Shown one piece after another: positions 45,382-57,418 of a stretch of DNA of 64,000 nt. Under the pieces are notes generated by a model that saw nothing but the letters and a program-made list of their open reading frames with translations, had not been told where the DNA came from and ran no database searches. Each line of letters starts with the position of its first letter. The first letter of the stretch is position 1. The stretch comes from Hydractinia symbiolongicarpus (Eukaryota; Cnidaria; Hydrozoa; Anthoathecata; Hydractiniidae): NCBI RefSeq assembly GCF_029227915.1, contig NC_079879.1, forward strand, positions 10,664,001-10,728,000. The letters are read 5' to 3'. Made by a program: the position numbers and the translations under genes.

Positions 45382-45900
45382 CTAATGTTTTGTCACCCTT
45401 GCAGGGGTTATGAAACATTTAGTCATCACTCGGCATCCATTCGACTTTAATGTCCTTGTATCTACATTCCACAACATGTACCATGTTGTGGAATGTAGAT
45501 ACATGTGAGGGTAGTAGTTTTTGCCCTGCATATACACGGATGATATAGCCAGAACAGCACTGACTTGGCAGGGTTCATTGTAGGGTACTCTACCGCGGAA
45601 TTTAGTCGTGATCGTGTCCTTGTAGTATTTGAATTTTGCGTTGACGTAACGCTCTTTTTTCACAGGCTCCGTCGTCAATTTCTCAGAAATCAACTCTTCA
45701 ATCTTAGTCCACATTTGGTGATACTTTTCGATCCAATCGGGGTACTTTTCGAAATCAATACTCATCGCTGGTACAACACTGGCATTGTATCGGGTAACTC
45801 CATGCGGAGACCAGATCTACGAGGTCTCGTGTATGGTACCCTACAATGTAACGTTTGTCCTTACCTCCATTGGCAGGAACGGGATCTGAGACTGTCAGGT
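45382..45900 (-). pseudogene. Unrecognised Polinton-relic gene disrupted by a hairpin
   Basis: The minus-strand frame starts MSIDFEKYPDWIEKYHQMW, with LISEKLTTEPVKKERY and NAKFKYYKDTITTKFRGRVPY further on. A perfect 22 bp inverted duplication (45457-45503) lies inside and changes the reading near its C-terminal end. Beyond the start, 45765-45900, the same strand continues in another frame. Function unknown. Confidence 0.4.
45457..45503. repeat. Perfect 22 bp inverted repeat, 3-base loop
   Basis: Arms 45457-45478 and 45482-45503 are exact reverse complements around TAC. It lies inside a decayed coding frame, so it is likely a local fold-back duplication and not a functional terminator. Confidence 0.9.
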
Positions 45901-46220
45901 AATCTACATTGATATCATTGTTGTTGGTAAAAGTAGCACCAAAACCTTAGAAATTTCTGGGGTTGACAATTTCCTCTTCAAATTTCAGCATTCTTTATTG
46001 ATTCATATTCATATCATATTCAACAACGTACGCAACTACCCTCATTATATGTGATGTATTCTTGATAGCACTGCCAACAAAACGTTTTGGCCCTTATCAT
46101 GAACCTTCGTCCGCAGTTACATCTGTCATACTCTTCAAGCACACGTTCGCAGCCATTGCATTTATCTTATAACCCTGAGGGGACTATGAGATAACCTGTT
46201 ATTAGTTTTGACTCCCTATA

Positions 46221-47072
46221 CTATTCTAAAGCATGAACACGATTCTCTAAATCTTTAATTGCTTGTTCATTCTCCCTTTCCTTTGACGATTCTTGCATTA
46301 ATGCCAGCACTATCATCACTGGTAGACAGGTACCAAAACCGGCTATAAATATCAGGGCTACTGTATTTTCCAGAATTTCAATTTTGATTGTGTGTTGCAC
46401 TTTTATTGTAGTGATGCCAGAAATTATTTTTGCGTCAAGTCGCCCCGAAATATGACGAGGCGTCTCCAGTCTGGGGCGGCCCTTCCTTTGTAGTGCATTT
46501 TCAACAACCACAACAACATTACGGGCTGTCATACACCTTTCGCTCCTCCACGTAAGCCAAGTAGTTCGCATTTCCACAAAAGTAGCCCTCGTAGACGTGC
46601 TCGCCGCCGTCGTCGCCCATATGAGCAGCCATGTTTTCTTTGACATGAAAAAGCCAGATTCTGTTGTATGTGGGGGGTTGTATCTCATGGGGCACCTGAC
46701 GCCTTTTTTGTCTCCCAGTTCTACAGAGCACAAGTAGCAGAGTACCATTTTATTGATCTTCAACAAGGTCCCAGAATTACACCTACATATTGGGCACATG
46801 TTGTTACGCATGTCCTGTGTTTTGATCTTGATTGGTACAAGCCTTAGCAGACAGGCATGCCATTCAACGGCTTTGTTGCACATATCCTAAGTCTTTAACC
46901 GGTATGGTATAAACTTGAGCATCAAGGGATCTTCCTCGACAACCTTGCTGCACATGTCCTGCGTTTTGAACTGGTCCGGTATGTACATTAGCATGCGGGG
47001 ATTCTCCTCAACAGCCTTGTTGCACCTTTCCTGTATTTTGATATCATCTGATGCCTTTTTGAACCAACTCAT
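46221..47072 (-). pseudogene. DUF4116-like repeat protein with zinc and membrane segments
   Basis: The minus strand from 47072 shows three repeats of the form C-(N/S)-K-(A/V)-V-E-x5-L-x4-P-x4-K-T-(Q)-D-M, as in DUF4116 repeats of large DNA viruses and related elements. A TAG at about 46884-46886 replaces the Gln codon of the second KTQDM, and an M-R insertion disturbs the third. Then come NMCPICRCNS and VLCYLCSVELG (zinc-binding), a region readable in a second frame (GDDGGEHVYEGYFCGN), a membrane segment (TVALIFIAGFGTCLPVMIVL) and a short coiled coil. At least one frame change is present. Confidence 0.5.
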
Positions 47073-47159
47073 TAATATATACAGATTTCAACAACATCCG
47101 AAGATTGCTTCGAGGTTGGAGGTTTCCCCTATTGTGCATGATAGCACTGTCAGATGTTG

Positions 47160-47400
47160 ATAAGAGTTCCTGCGCATGCGTTGATTGTCAGCGGGAGATT
47201 TACCTCGTGCGCATCTGCTACATGATGAGATTTACCTCGTTATGCATGAATAAGCATGACGAGGACTTACCTTGATGTGTGCCAGGAATTTTTTTACTCA
47301 TTTGAGGTATGTGCATGAGTAAACACAGCATGATGGGGATTTAATTTGATGTGTGCCAGAATTTTTTTTACTCATTTGAGGCATAATGAGGACTTGTATT
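47160..47400. repeat. Short tandem repeats beside the DUF4116-like gene
   Basis: Two copies of about 75 bp carry GATGTGTGCCAG followed by a T-run and ACTCATTTGAGG (47274 and 47349), preceded by shorter GAGATTTACCTCGT units (47199 and 47229). Non-coding. Confidence 0.65.
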
Positions 47401-49729
47401 GGATGATAGGAAATTTGTTGTGTTTGACCCTTCATGTTCCAAGAAAAGACAAGGAGATCAACGTCCATCTTGATCCACCGCATTGCAGCTATCCCATTTT
47501 CGAAATCACGTTACACTGCAGAAAAATTATGTTTACTGTTGCAAAAACTTACAGATTTTCCCAGAAGAAATTCATGTCTTCCACAATTTCTGGAGAAATC
47601 TGTGACAGAAAAACTTGATATTCTCTGTCGTTTTCTTTTCAGCATTGTTGCAGTTCACTGAAAATGAAACTTGCAGCGAACAATCAAGTTTTCTATTCAC
47701 AGTTTATCAGAAAAACTTCATGTTTCACAGAAAGTTTATACAGAGCAACACACGTTTCATAAACACGAAATACCAAAATATAATGACGCTTTCCAGTCAG
47801 TAAGACTTAAGTTTTTCAAGTCAAGTTCAGTAAACTTCAAGTTTTGAAGAGAATTGTTACGAAGAAAATGCGTTTCACAAACATAAAACATTAAAATAAC
47901 GACCTATTGATGTTTTCTGGTCGGCACAACATACGCTTTTTATTAACGTTGGCAAGTTATTTTCGTTAAACTTAGGTTTTCCAAATGGCAAAATGTGGTA
48001 GTAGTACTTTTCATATTTACATTTTTTAAGATATATAAAAGTAAAATATAACATAAATAGGCATGTTTTTTGATTAAGTGTCCCTACTCTCCAGTGGAGG
48101 ATTCGAAGTATCGGATGTAGTAAAAGGATGTTGTGTGGATAAAGGGATGACCTAAGAAACAAAGAACAACGCACAGACCTTGTTTATTATACCGCTTTCT
48201 GCTCGGGTTGTGAAATTGATTCATGAGAGAATTAAAACCACCCGACCTGGCGTAAGCAGTTGGTCATTATAAAGGGTCTGTTTATAACGAACTGGTCTGT
48301 TCTGGTCTGTTTATAACGAACGGGTTACCTCTATATAATTCTTTCTCGGTTTGTTTCTTAGCCATGTCCAACAGATTTGGTAAGTGATCAGTAACAAACC
48401 ACGTGCGATTATTCACGAGGTGAAAAAGGAAAGGGAAAAAATGTGCTGTCTTGTTGCTAAAGAAGACTAAGTCACGTGATTTTATGGGTAAATATAATTG
48501 GTAGGCGAAAGGCACCTGTAATGGTGAGATTTTAATTTGTTAAGAGCACCACTGCGCCTCGGGTAAGTAACGTTATGTACAGTTGGTGTGTAGAGAATGT
48601 AAAACAAGGCAGGGGAGCCGTGCTGGAGACGCGCGCCTAGGGGTAATCTTGATGAACAGAAAACTAGGCTAACGGACGAGCTAGCGTGTATGTACAGTGC
48701 AATTATTCGATGAAATGTGCACAAGGATAGAGTCTTAACTATAAAGAGGTAAAGGAAATGGTAAAGGTACCCATACACCTCTCCCTCTCGTTTATACGGA
48801 CTCTCCAAACGCGGATACACTACAGAGCTGGCTGTATTTGCTGGAGTAAACAGTTTTGTTAAACGCACATGGGGTTGTTGAGCTACGCGGCGAGTAGGGT
48901 CTGTTTAGGGCCAAAGGCACAAGAAAGGGCCGACCGAACTGAAATGAATGTAGCCAACGGAGCAATTCTAAAACCGAAAATACGACTGAAAACACAAGGA
49001 GTTGATAACAAAAATTGATGAAAGTTGTATAGACAGCGTGGACGAGTCATTGATAATTTTATCAAAATATTTCCTTGTAGTTTACTGTTTCCCCTTTTTT
49101 AAATTTAAGGGATTCTCTATGGAAAATTCAAATGTTATAAAATAAAACGAATTTATATGAAAGTGGTAATATAAAAAAAGGCCAGGTTATTTTCTCTTTT
49201 CATCGCACGCTATAAAATCACGAAACAACAAAACAAATGGCAGAGAGGTTTAGGACAGTTTGTGCTATGAAAAACATAACTATTACTTAAGTCATTTCTC
49301 ATGCTGTGTTATTTATGTCACCCATAAAGGAGAGAAATTACCTTATCAAGTAATATTTGATCGAATAAATATTCTACCTAACGAATACTGTTAACCGACG
49401 AAATAAATGTCCCATGACTATTTCAGCGGACTAATATTTTAATTCAACGAATTGCGACTCCAAAAAACCGTTTAATCCAAAAAGAGTGTTTTTCTTGTAC
49501 ATAGAAATGGATTCAACGATTTCCAGTTAGTGGATTTCACTTGGCTATGATGAAGTTTAACGTTCAAATGGTGGAAAATCCAAAACAAGGTCAGAGAAAA
49601 GAGCAAAACAGAAAACAATCGTTGGTGACGAAGTAGCATCAAAATGATACACGAAAATATTACGTTATATAAAAGATAACAAACAGTATGACGGATATTA
49701 AAAATAGCTTTTTTGTCCTCAAAGAAATC
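47401..49729. other. Intergenic DNA, no supported gene
   Basis: Several open frames of 60-130 codons overlap on both strands between 48280 and 49065, but none has a domain, a conserved partner or a splice context. Irregular CAGAAAAACTTCATGTTTCA-type words recur at 47520-47740. Confidence 0.4.
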
Positions 49730-50300
49730 TTTTTAATGAAAAATGACGAAAGCGCGATTTTAATAATGTCAAGTAAAACGACATTTTTGATAGGTGACGA
49801 AAATTTTGTTTAAAAGCATTTTTGAGTGACGAAGTAAATGTCCAACAGATGACTCGTCTATGAGATATTGAGAAGGAAGTAAAGTATATCTCATTGGTAA
49901 TTTTCGTACATTTTTTAATCTGAGAATAATTACTCAATTTAAAATTGACAAATAGATTCCACTGGAGTTAAAGAACTCCATTTAGTTATTCTAATAAATG
50001 GAGATAATGTAACTATTTTTAGCTATGACTTTTGTTAGTGAAACTTACTCAAATTAAAAAAGCTTTGTAGGATATTTTTGTACTTTATATGGCTTTTTTT
50101 ACCAGCAATTTGTTATGTTTTATAGGTACACAAAAAAGGAATTTCGTATAGCAAAAACGTCGTGCATTAAAAATATTTCATACTTAAAGTTAAAATTATA
50201 ACATCCTCGAGAAATAGCATCCATTGATTCCAGCAATTCGACCACGTAAATTGGTATCAACATCATTTAAAAACTTCAACATTTTTAAGAAAATTTTTTT
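49730..50300 (+). repeat. Far-upstream conserved block of copy 3
   Basis: Counterpart of 22980-23560. Shared words include TGATAGGTGACGAAAAT, AATTAAAAAAGCTTTGTAGG and TACTTTATATGGC. The stretch from 50330 to 51720 that follows has no copy 2 counterpart and includes a GTGTGGGT-rich segment at 51215-51375. Confidence 0.55.
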
Positions 50301-51740
50301 CCCTTTACTTCACAGGGTGTGTAAAGCCTGTTTTTTTTTAGAATCTATTAAAATAACAGTGCTTTTAAATATACAAGTTTCTCTACCATGCAAAAAAAAA
50401 AAGACATTTCTCTTCCCGGTCACAAATTTCAGAATTTCCTTATGGAAACATGTGATGTGTATTTTGCAAAAGAAAGGCTTTTTTTTCTCTTAAATAAAGA
50501 CGATTTCCTAATAGTGTCATCAGTGCGCATTGAATATTAAAATTAAAAAGAACTTTGATAGGGAGATGTCTTACAATTTAAGACTTACAGGGGCAAAAAT
50601 TAAGAATTCAGAACGGTTGTTGTTTTTAAAATGATATTTTTTTACAAATTTTTTTTCTCCCACGTTTTTCCATTAGCCATACAATGATATTTATAACCAG
50701 AGTTTTTTCACAAAGAAAGGCTTGAATGACAGTATATTGTGACTAAGTGTTCGTTATATTATGTTCTCTATATTTTAAAGGAGATCGGGCTTCTTCCAAC
50801 TCTCTTAACTTCCAAAGGAGATGTTACGTTAAACAAAAATTCAACCAGAGAATTTCTAATCAATTTGCCTCTTGTATGAACAGTACGATACAACTAACGC
50901 GAATATTGGGCATGACCAATACCAAATACATGTTGAACACGTTGAAGACTCCAAAATCTCTATCTGCCTAACGCAGTTTTGTCCTAAATTTATTCCGATA
51001 TAAAGACAAAAAAAGTTATTATAACAAAGAAAACATATCCAACAAGTTGACATCGAAATTTCATGCTTTCATTACTACTACTGCTTAAAAATGTAGCAAA
51101 AGTTACCAGTCTTTGTTTTCAGCACTTAAGCCTTTTTTACTAGCCAAAATACATCAATAAGAATGTACATCTATGTTATAACTCTTAAGAGAGGTTTTAT
51201 TTCAGTTTGACTATTGGGCCGGTGTGGGTTGGTGCTACTCTAGTTAGGGTCACGGTGTAGTTTGCCTTTATTTTGTGTCATTGTGCGTTTGGTCGGTGTG
51301 GTTTTATTTTAATTTAGTGTGTGCCAGTGTGGGTCAATGTGACCTTAGTTTGGGTTAGTATGGGTCAGTGTAGATTGGGCTGGAAAATGACTTATAATTA
51401 TTTTATTAATACAAATACACTAAAAAGAAAGACAAATTAAAAATTGTCTAAACGGGTAAACTCCGAACCTCCTTTCCCTTCGATGACTGCACATCGTATT
51501 TGCGACGACTATTCAAACATTGTGTCGTCAAAACAAATGCGCACGGTAAGCAAAAGTTTAGCCTAAAGTATTCTCTGTGTATGTTCTCTAATGTATTAAT
51601 GAAAATAAATATAAGCAGACATGTGACAAAAGGAATGGACCAATAAAACACACGAATAGAAAACAACATAACATTCGTTCGATCACGGAGGTATAAAATA
51701 AATTTTTATGGCTCTATAGTTAGAGGCACGGATGTTACTA

Positions 51741-52016
51741 AATGCATTAGATAAAGTGACACAACAAGCTAATTAGGGAATTTTTAGCTGAAGGGGAACT
51801 TCAGTTCACTTAACTGCAGAAAAAGCAAATACGAAAGTAACGGCGGTAGCACAAATAGCTATTTCATAAATCTTTCTTCATACAATAACGAAACTTAGGT
51901 TTCAATAGTAACGAAACTAAAATAATTGCACAAAAGTAATTTAAAAGAGAAAGCGTATAATTAGTCTGCCATTCACTGACAGCTAAGAAGGACGTTTAAC
52001 AGATCCAGCCAGGATG
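51741..52016 (+). promoter_or_regulatory. Promoter/5'UTR of copy 3, conserved with copy 2
   Basis: Counterpart of 23661-23912, with similarity strongest from AATAACGAAACTTAGGTTTC (near 51884) to the ATG at 52014. It includes an inverted GAAAC/GTTTC pair and GAAGGACGTTTAACAGATCC. No clear TATA box. Confidence 0.6.
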
Positions 52017-55010
52017 GTAAGAATTAATTTCTCCCTTTCTATCTTTTTTTTTCATAAGTTGATATTTTTAAAACTTTTATTTAAATATTCGTTCCAAGGC
52101 TGTTTTCTCTTTTTCTTATTTTTTCCAAATTTTTTTAATTCATTTCTTATTTTACGGCAAAGCGTAAATGCATGACTTGCTAAAACGAAACCTTGTTTAA
52201 AGAATTAGTTAGTGATAATCCATAGAAGTTTTTCCATGCTAACTTTCTAGCGAAAGCGTCCTTTTCTTTCAGTTTTCTGTAAATTTCTGTGATGATAAAA
52301 CATATTATTTTAGGAAGTTTAATACATTTGCAGAATCTTCCGCTTTGATGGTAAAAATGACATAATTACCTAACTGTGCAAAACAGACCACATAATTACA
52401 CGCAATTAGATAAAAAATAATTAAATACAGTTGTCTTACCAGCCAAATGACCATCGTCAAGGACACTCTGCATGTATTTTCATTTTTCAAAAAAAATGTG
52501 GTTAATCAATCAGTATTAAACGCTCATAAGAGTTAACAAAAATTTGACAGGATTATATTAGACGTGAGTTTACCAGCATTTATTATACTGTGATTGTTTT
52601 AACACCGATTTCATTTCAATTTTTCTATAAATTAAACGAGTCCGTGATTTTGAAAACAAGGTAATTGCCGACTTTTTATTTTAAATGTAAACAAATTGAA
52701 ATTGGAATGATGTTAGTTTATTCAAATTTCTTTGTAAATTAAAGGAGTTGATGGAAAAACAATATTCTGTACCTAAGCAGTAATAGATGGGGATGCGCTG
52801 ACAGGAATGGGAAAGTATTTCTATTTGAAAATTGGGTGGATGTATAGATAGTTGTTTGATGTTGTGAATACAAAATTCTTTATTTTTAAGTTAGATAAAT
52901 ATTAATTTTTGATAATATCATATTTCTGTTAATCATCTGCACAGCAAACAAGAAAGTAAAATATAATAGCTCTTTTTTATATATCCAGTTCTTCTAATCT
53001 TGACGAGGAATTAAAAATTCATAGCTTTTAAAGTAGTATTTAGAAATCGAACGCAATGAAATCAACTCTTTCTTGTGTCTTAGTTCACCCTTTCATAATA
53101 CGAAGTTATTAGTTTGAATTTAGCGTGTTAATCAACGTTTTGTGGCACTTCTTTTTCTAGAGAGCATATATATTACTTTTCGCATTCTTGGTTTTCATCT
53201 ATTCGTCATCTTCCTTTCGACTAAGAAGAAGAACCTTCCGTCGATTCAGATTTAGCATTCGAAGATTGGATAACTGTATGAAGAAAGCTTTGTTCGGGTT
53301 TAGAAAGACAGAGTTTTTGAAGAACACTGAATATAACGTTTGTAGCAGAAAATATTCCAAGGATGAATATTTGAAAGCAATTAACCTGAAGAATATTATT
53401 GATAAATCTGCTAAAAAGTACATTGAAAACCATCAAACTTGTTCAGGTAATATTTTTTGAGAATGTTTTGTCAAACATATCTTTCAAAACACTTTTTACA
53501 CTTGTGGCTACACTTTTTTACACTCTTCAGTGGAGTTTGATCTACCTAAGGTTTCATATACAGTAAAAAAAAACAGCTTTCTACCATTCGATTTATTCTT
53601 CTATTCGTTTATTCTTTTGCGACCATCTTAACGTAACAGCCTGCACTACAATGTAATTACTTATTCTTACCAACATTTTTTATTAGCATCACACAAACAT
53701 TTACGTAATTACTTCAAACGAGATTTGGCTACCGTTCAAAGAAAATTTTCACACATTTTTGGAACAAGGGTTACAGAGTTATATTGTAATGAGAAAGGAC
53801 ACGAAGAAATGAATACATTATCCATGTGCAGGGAATGCGCATATCGCATAACCTTACCAGAATCGTAAGTTATATATTTGTGTGTTAACTAAAACACTGG
53901 ATTAAAAAGGGGCCTTTTAAACCCAAAAATATTGAGATAATGATTTTAAAGGTCATTTATTGTGCGATGTGTGTTTTTAAAGTAGATAAATAGTATATTA
54001 GTCTCCTTATATTACTTAAGAAGAGTAAAAGATTGTAGTTTGTAAAATAATATGTCAATGAAACCTGAAAGTGCCATTGTATAAAAATACTTTGCTACAA
54101 ATGAAGTGAACAGCCGTTACACGAGAATTTAACAAGCCCGATGCGGGTAAAGTATCATGAGTCATGAGCTTGTTTTAAGCTGACCTGTTGTTTCACTTTC
54201 ACTGTGTCGATATGAGGTTCTACACCTGCGCAGTGAATTCCGCCTTTTTCAGACAGACAGAAGTTAGATTTAGATCTAAGTGGCTTTTACTTTGTGGGTA
54301 TAATGTAAAGCAATCCAAAGCATATTAATAAGAGGTTTCACCTAACTTAGGTTAAATGCTTGTAAACGCCGCCTTAGAAATATGGATAAAATACTTCAAT
54401 TATAGGCATTTTCAAAGTCATGCAAAGTAGCTTGTAACGTAATTAACTTGTTATTTGAAATTAGCCTGTTATTTAAAACAGAATTTTCTTCAAAAGTAGG
54501 TTCATTTTGGGGGAAGTTTTTTTTATCTGCAGTTACTTGATTCTTCATTTGTTATCGATGTGTCTTTTATTGGACAAAACTGTACAAAACTTAGTTTTTG
54601 TAATAAAAATCAGACAATGTATAATAAACCCAGATGGTTTTTAATTCTTTATTAAAGCACGTTAATGTTATGCCATGTTTTATCCAAACAACTCGATTAA
54701 ACGCTCCACCTAGAGACGTTTGCAGTAAAAATTAAAAACTGAAAGTTTAAAGTGTTATTTTTGTGTCTTTTATGTGTTTAGATATTATCCACGATTCCAT
54801 TTTCACTTTACTTGTGACAATGCTGGAAATTACGCTTGTTTGATTGGAGAAGGCACGTGTACAGAAAATGTTTCGCGTAAAACTATCTTATTCGACAAAG
54901 ATGAGGTCGGCTTCGACAATTTAAATCGATGGAAAAATCGCCAGATTGATTTTACTAATTCCTGCTCCTGTCAGATAATTAAAAATAGTATGTTCGCTCG
55001 ATATGTTTGA
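52014..55010 (+). CDS. Secreted PTTH/Trunk-like cystine-knot protein, copy 3
   Basis: Four exons: 52014-52016 (ATG only, donor GTAAGA), 53161-53446, 53687-53864 and 54782-55010, with the same phases as copies 1 and 2, giving 231 residues without a frame break. Seen: leader RAYILLFAFLVFIYSSSS, an Arg-rich segment, pro-region cysteines (YNVC, HQTC), Lys107-Arg108, then Cys130, Cys144, Cys147, Cys167, Cys175, Cys182 and the SCSC pair Cys217/Cys219. Conserved around them: VTELYC, TLSMC, ECAYR, TLPES, YPR, HFTC, GEGTC, ENV and EVG. It is the most diverged copy and has one extra cysteine in the pro-region (RLDNC). Expected role: secreted dimeric ligand cut after Lys-Arg, inferred from layout. PTTH/Trunk members signal through Torso-type receptor kinases, but the receptor here is unknown. 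Confidence 0.8.
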
Positions 55011-55794
55011 CATATTTTCTGTGTTTGTAGGTAGTTTATTTGGGTTATTTGCCTTATTTCTTTGTAATACAGTCCAATTATTTAGGATTAAATAATATCG
55101 AAATACAAGTTCTTGATTTATTTTCTTCTGGTCCTTAATTCGCTAACGTCTCTACCCTTAATGCCTTTCCAAATAAATGAAATTTTAAGCATTTCATTTA
55201 AAACAGATGTTGCGGGCATGATGTTGTTGTCCTGTGTTTGTATTCGATGTAATTGCGTTTTCGAACCACATTTTCAAGAACAGAATTATGACGCCGCCTT
55301 GTAGTGCGTCTGTTGTTATCCTTAGCATTAGATTTAATCTCAGGGATTTTCTAGTTAAAATAGACCAGCTAGCCTTGATCTACTTGACTAGCCTAATACC
55401 TTTTAGCTTTAAGATCTTGAGAAGTTGGTTAATTTACTATGAAATAATAAACTTATACGGATTTTACAAAATTGAATTTTGTCCTAATTTCTCAGCAGAA
55501 TATTTTAGCTATAGCTTACTTTAAAGCAACAGAAAAAGAGAAAATAAACTTAAATAAATTTGAATTGGCTCATGTCTATTCATGTATAGTCATTCACAGG
55601 AGAAAGTAGGATTGTACTATAATATTAAATTTTTCGTGACTGACTTTTGAACCACCAACAGTATAATAAACGCCAAAGTGACCTTCTAAAAAATATCCTC
55701 GTTTTTCCCAGTTATTCCTAGTATTGCCAGGAGAACACCTATGAAAAAACCCATTTAATTCAGAATATTATTTATAGTTTAATTTTGATAATTA
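55011..55794. other. 3' flank of copy 3, no supported feature
   Basis: AT-rich. Possible AATAAA polyadenylation words occur (for example near 55446 and 55543), but the transcript end cannot be placed by eye. Confidence 0.35.
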
Positions 55795-56290
55795 GGATCA
55801 TCCACAATTCTCTCCTGACATTTTTTTACGAAATTTTTTAACCTGTTTCCACTACTACATAGAGCTTAAATTCTGATTAAGAAAATGCATAAGATCATTT
55901 GGTTTTGAAGAACCGGTAGACTTCCATGTCGGCAGTAATGAAGGTACAATGTAGCTATAATTTATATATGATCAGATGCTTTCGACTAACTGGTAAAGAT
56001 TGGATTGTGTGATCCAGTTTTAGGTTATTCGCTCAATTTTATTCCAAGGTGGTCCTTAGTTACCTACACAGGAGTTGGCGTTATTTGACCTTAAAGTTAT
56101 TAGTGCAATGCAATGTTTTCCCTTGCTTTTTAATGTATTGACATCAGTCTAATGCGATAAACATCACGCCGTGACGCCAAAAAAATTAACAATTGAAATA
56201 TAACTTTCAGCTAGTTTAAAGAAAAATTAACATACCGATATTGCCAGTCACAGAAGGACAAATACAGTTAACATATTGTTAGGAGACTAT
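55795..56290 (+). mobile_element. ACTAGTC-family element, diverged
   Basis: Shares with 8890-9545 and 17026-17625 the order: CATAGAGCTTAAATTCTGAT, AAGAAAATGCATAAGATCAT, then GGTGGTCCTTAGTTACC and a CAGTCACAGAAGGACA tail. The head is decayed. Non-coding. Confidence 0.4.
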
Positions 56291-57200
56291 TTGACTGGAC
56301 CGTGGATATATCATTCTCATTATTGTATAAGTTTTATTGCACGGTTTTTCAAGTACGAACTTGCAAAGTCACGGAAAAAGAATGAAAGTTTTGTAAGAAA
56401 CTAATGAAACAAGCCAGGACATGATGAATGTAATTGCCTTTATTTTTTTATGATATTCCATTTTTAAGTTAGATCATTTTACGTAATCAAAAAATTTAAC
56501 TGATCAAAAGTGATTCAGTACATATTATTGAAAGTAGAAGTGAAAACGGCGGCGTAAAAATGAAACCACGTATGATCAAAGAAATACCGCAAGTTTCATT
56601 TTTTTGTTAATTAGATAAACCTGCATATTAGCTTTCAAGATGTTGCAAAAGATATGGATAGGGTGATAATTGATTCATTATCTCTTCTCACTTGTCGTGT
56701 GATTGCTTTGTCAAGCGCGCTATCAAGCTGGTGCTTTTTCCCTCTAACACGCACACTGTATCCGAGGAAAGTCCGAACAATGTCTTCCTGCAGAGGCCAT
56801 CCTCACTAACACGAACATTATTAAAGATTTAGGAACATTTCAGAAGCCGATGAGATGGCTTGCTTTGTCAAATTTATTTCTTATTTTACAAAAAATTAGG
56901 TTGAATTTAAAAGCTTTGGTAAGGTAAGAATTTTCTCTGAAAAACGTGATACATACACTGTGTTATGTATGAACATGAAAAGCTTTAACTGTGAATACTC
57001 AATTAAGCTTCCTCCTACTACTAAGCCATCCCTTCTTCAAATAAGCCTCCATCTTAAAATAATTTTTGACAAATAAGGAACCATTTGGAATAATTCTCCT
57101 TGGGGTTTAACTGATTTGAGTACTAGGTTTACAGTGAAAACCAATTTCATGGTAACCCTCTCCACGAGTAATTGACCTAACATACTTATTTTTTATCATT

Positions 57201-57418
57201 ATTATTTATACAGGATACAGCCGTTTTAGTCTCGGGAACACGGTTATCAATGTCGATTCTATGTTCTGAATGTATACATTAAGTATGCACCGACACTGCC
57301 TATCCACTTTTTCTCACACGGCATAGACTGACACTGAGCTGTGGTAAAGGCATTTGCTAAATATTCCCGTGCTGTGGACCGAGCCACAAACCCTGTGGTT
57401 ACGAAGCGAACTCCAGAA
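57201..57418 (-). repeat. tRNA-derived SINE-like repeat, second copy
   Basis: Aligns with 2733-2940 (TTATACAGGATACAGCC, then CATTAAGTATGCACCG, then a B-box-like GGCTCGGTCCACAG on the minus strand). The A-box head present in the first copy is missing, as expected of a truncated or decayed copy. Confidence 0.5.

Noticed and set aside
48282-49065. Overlapping minus-strand frames of 60-128 residues
   Set aside because: No domain, no splice logic, and mutual overlap; composition-driven.
51215-51375. GTGTGGGT-rich stretch as an internal telomere repeat
   Set aside because: The units are irregular and do not match TTAGGG; it is just G/T-rich sequence.
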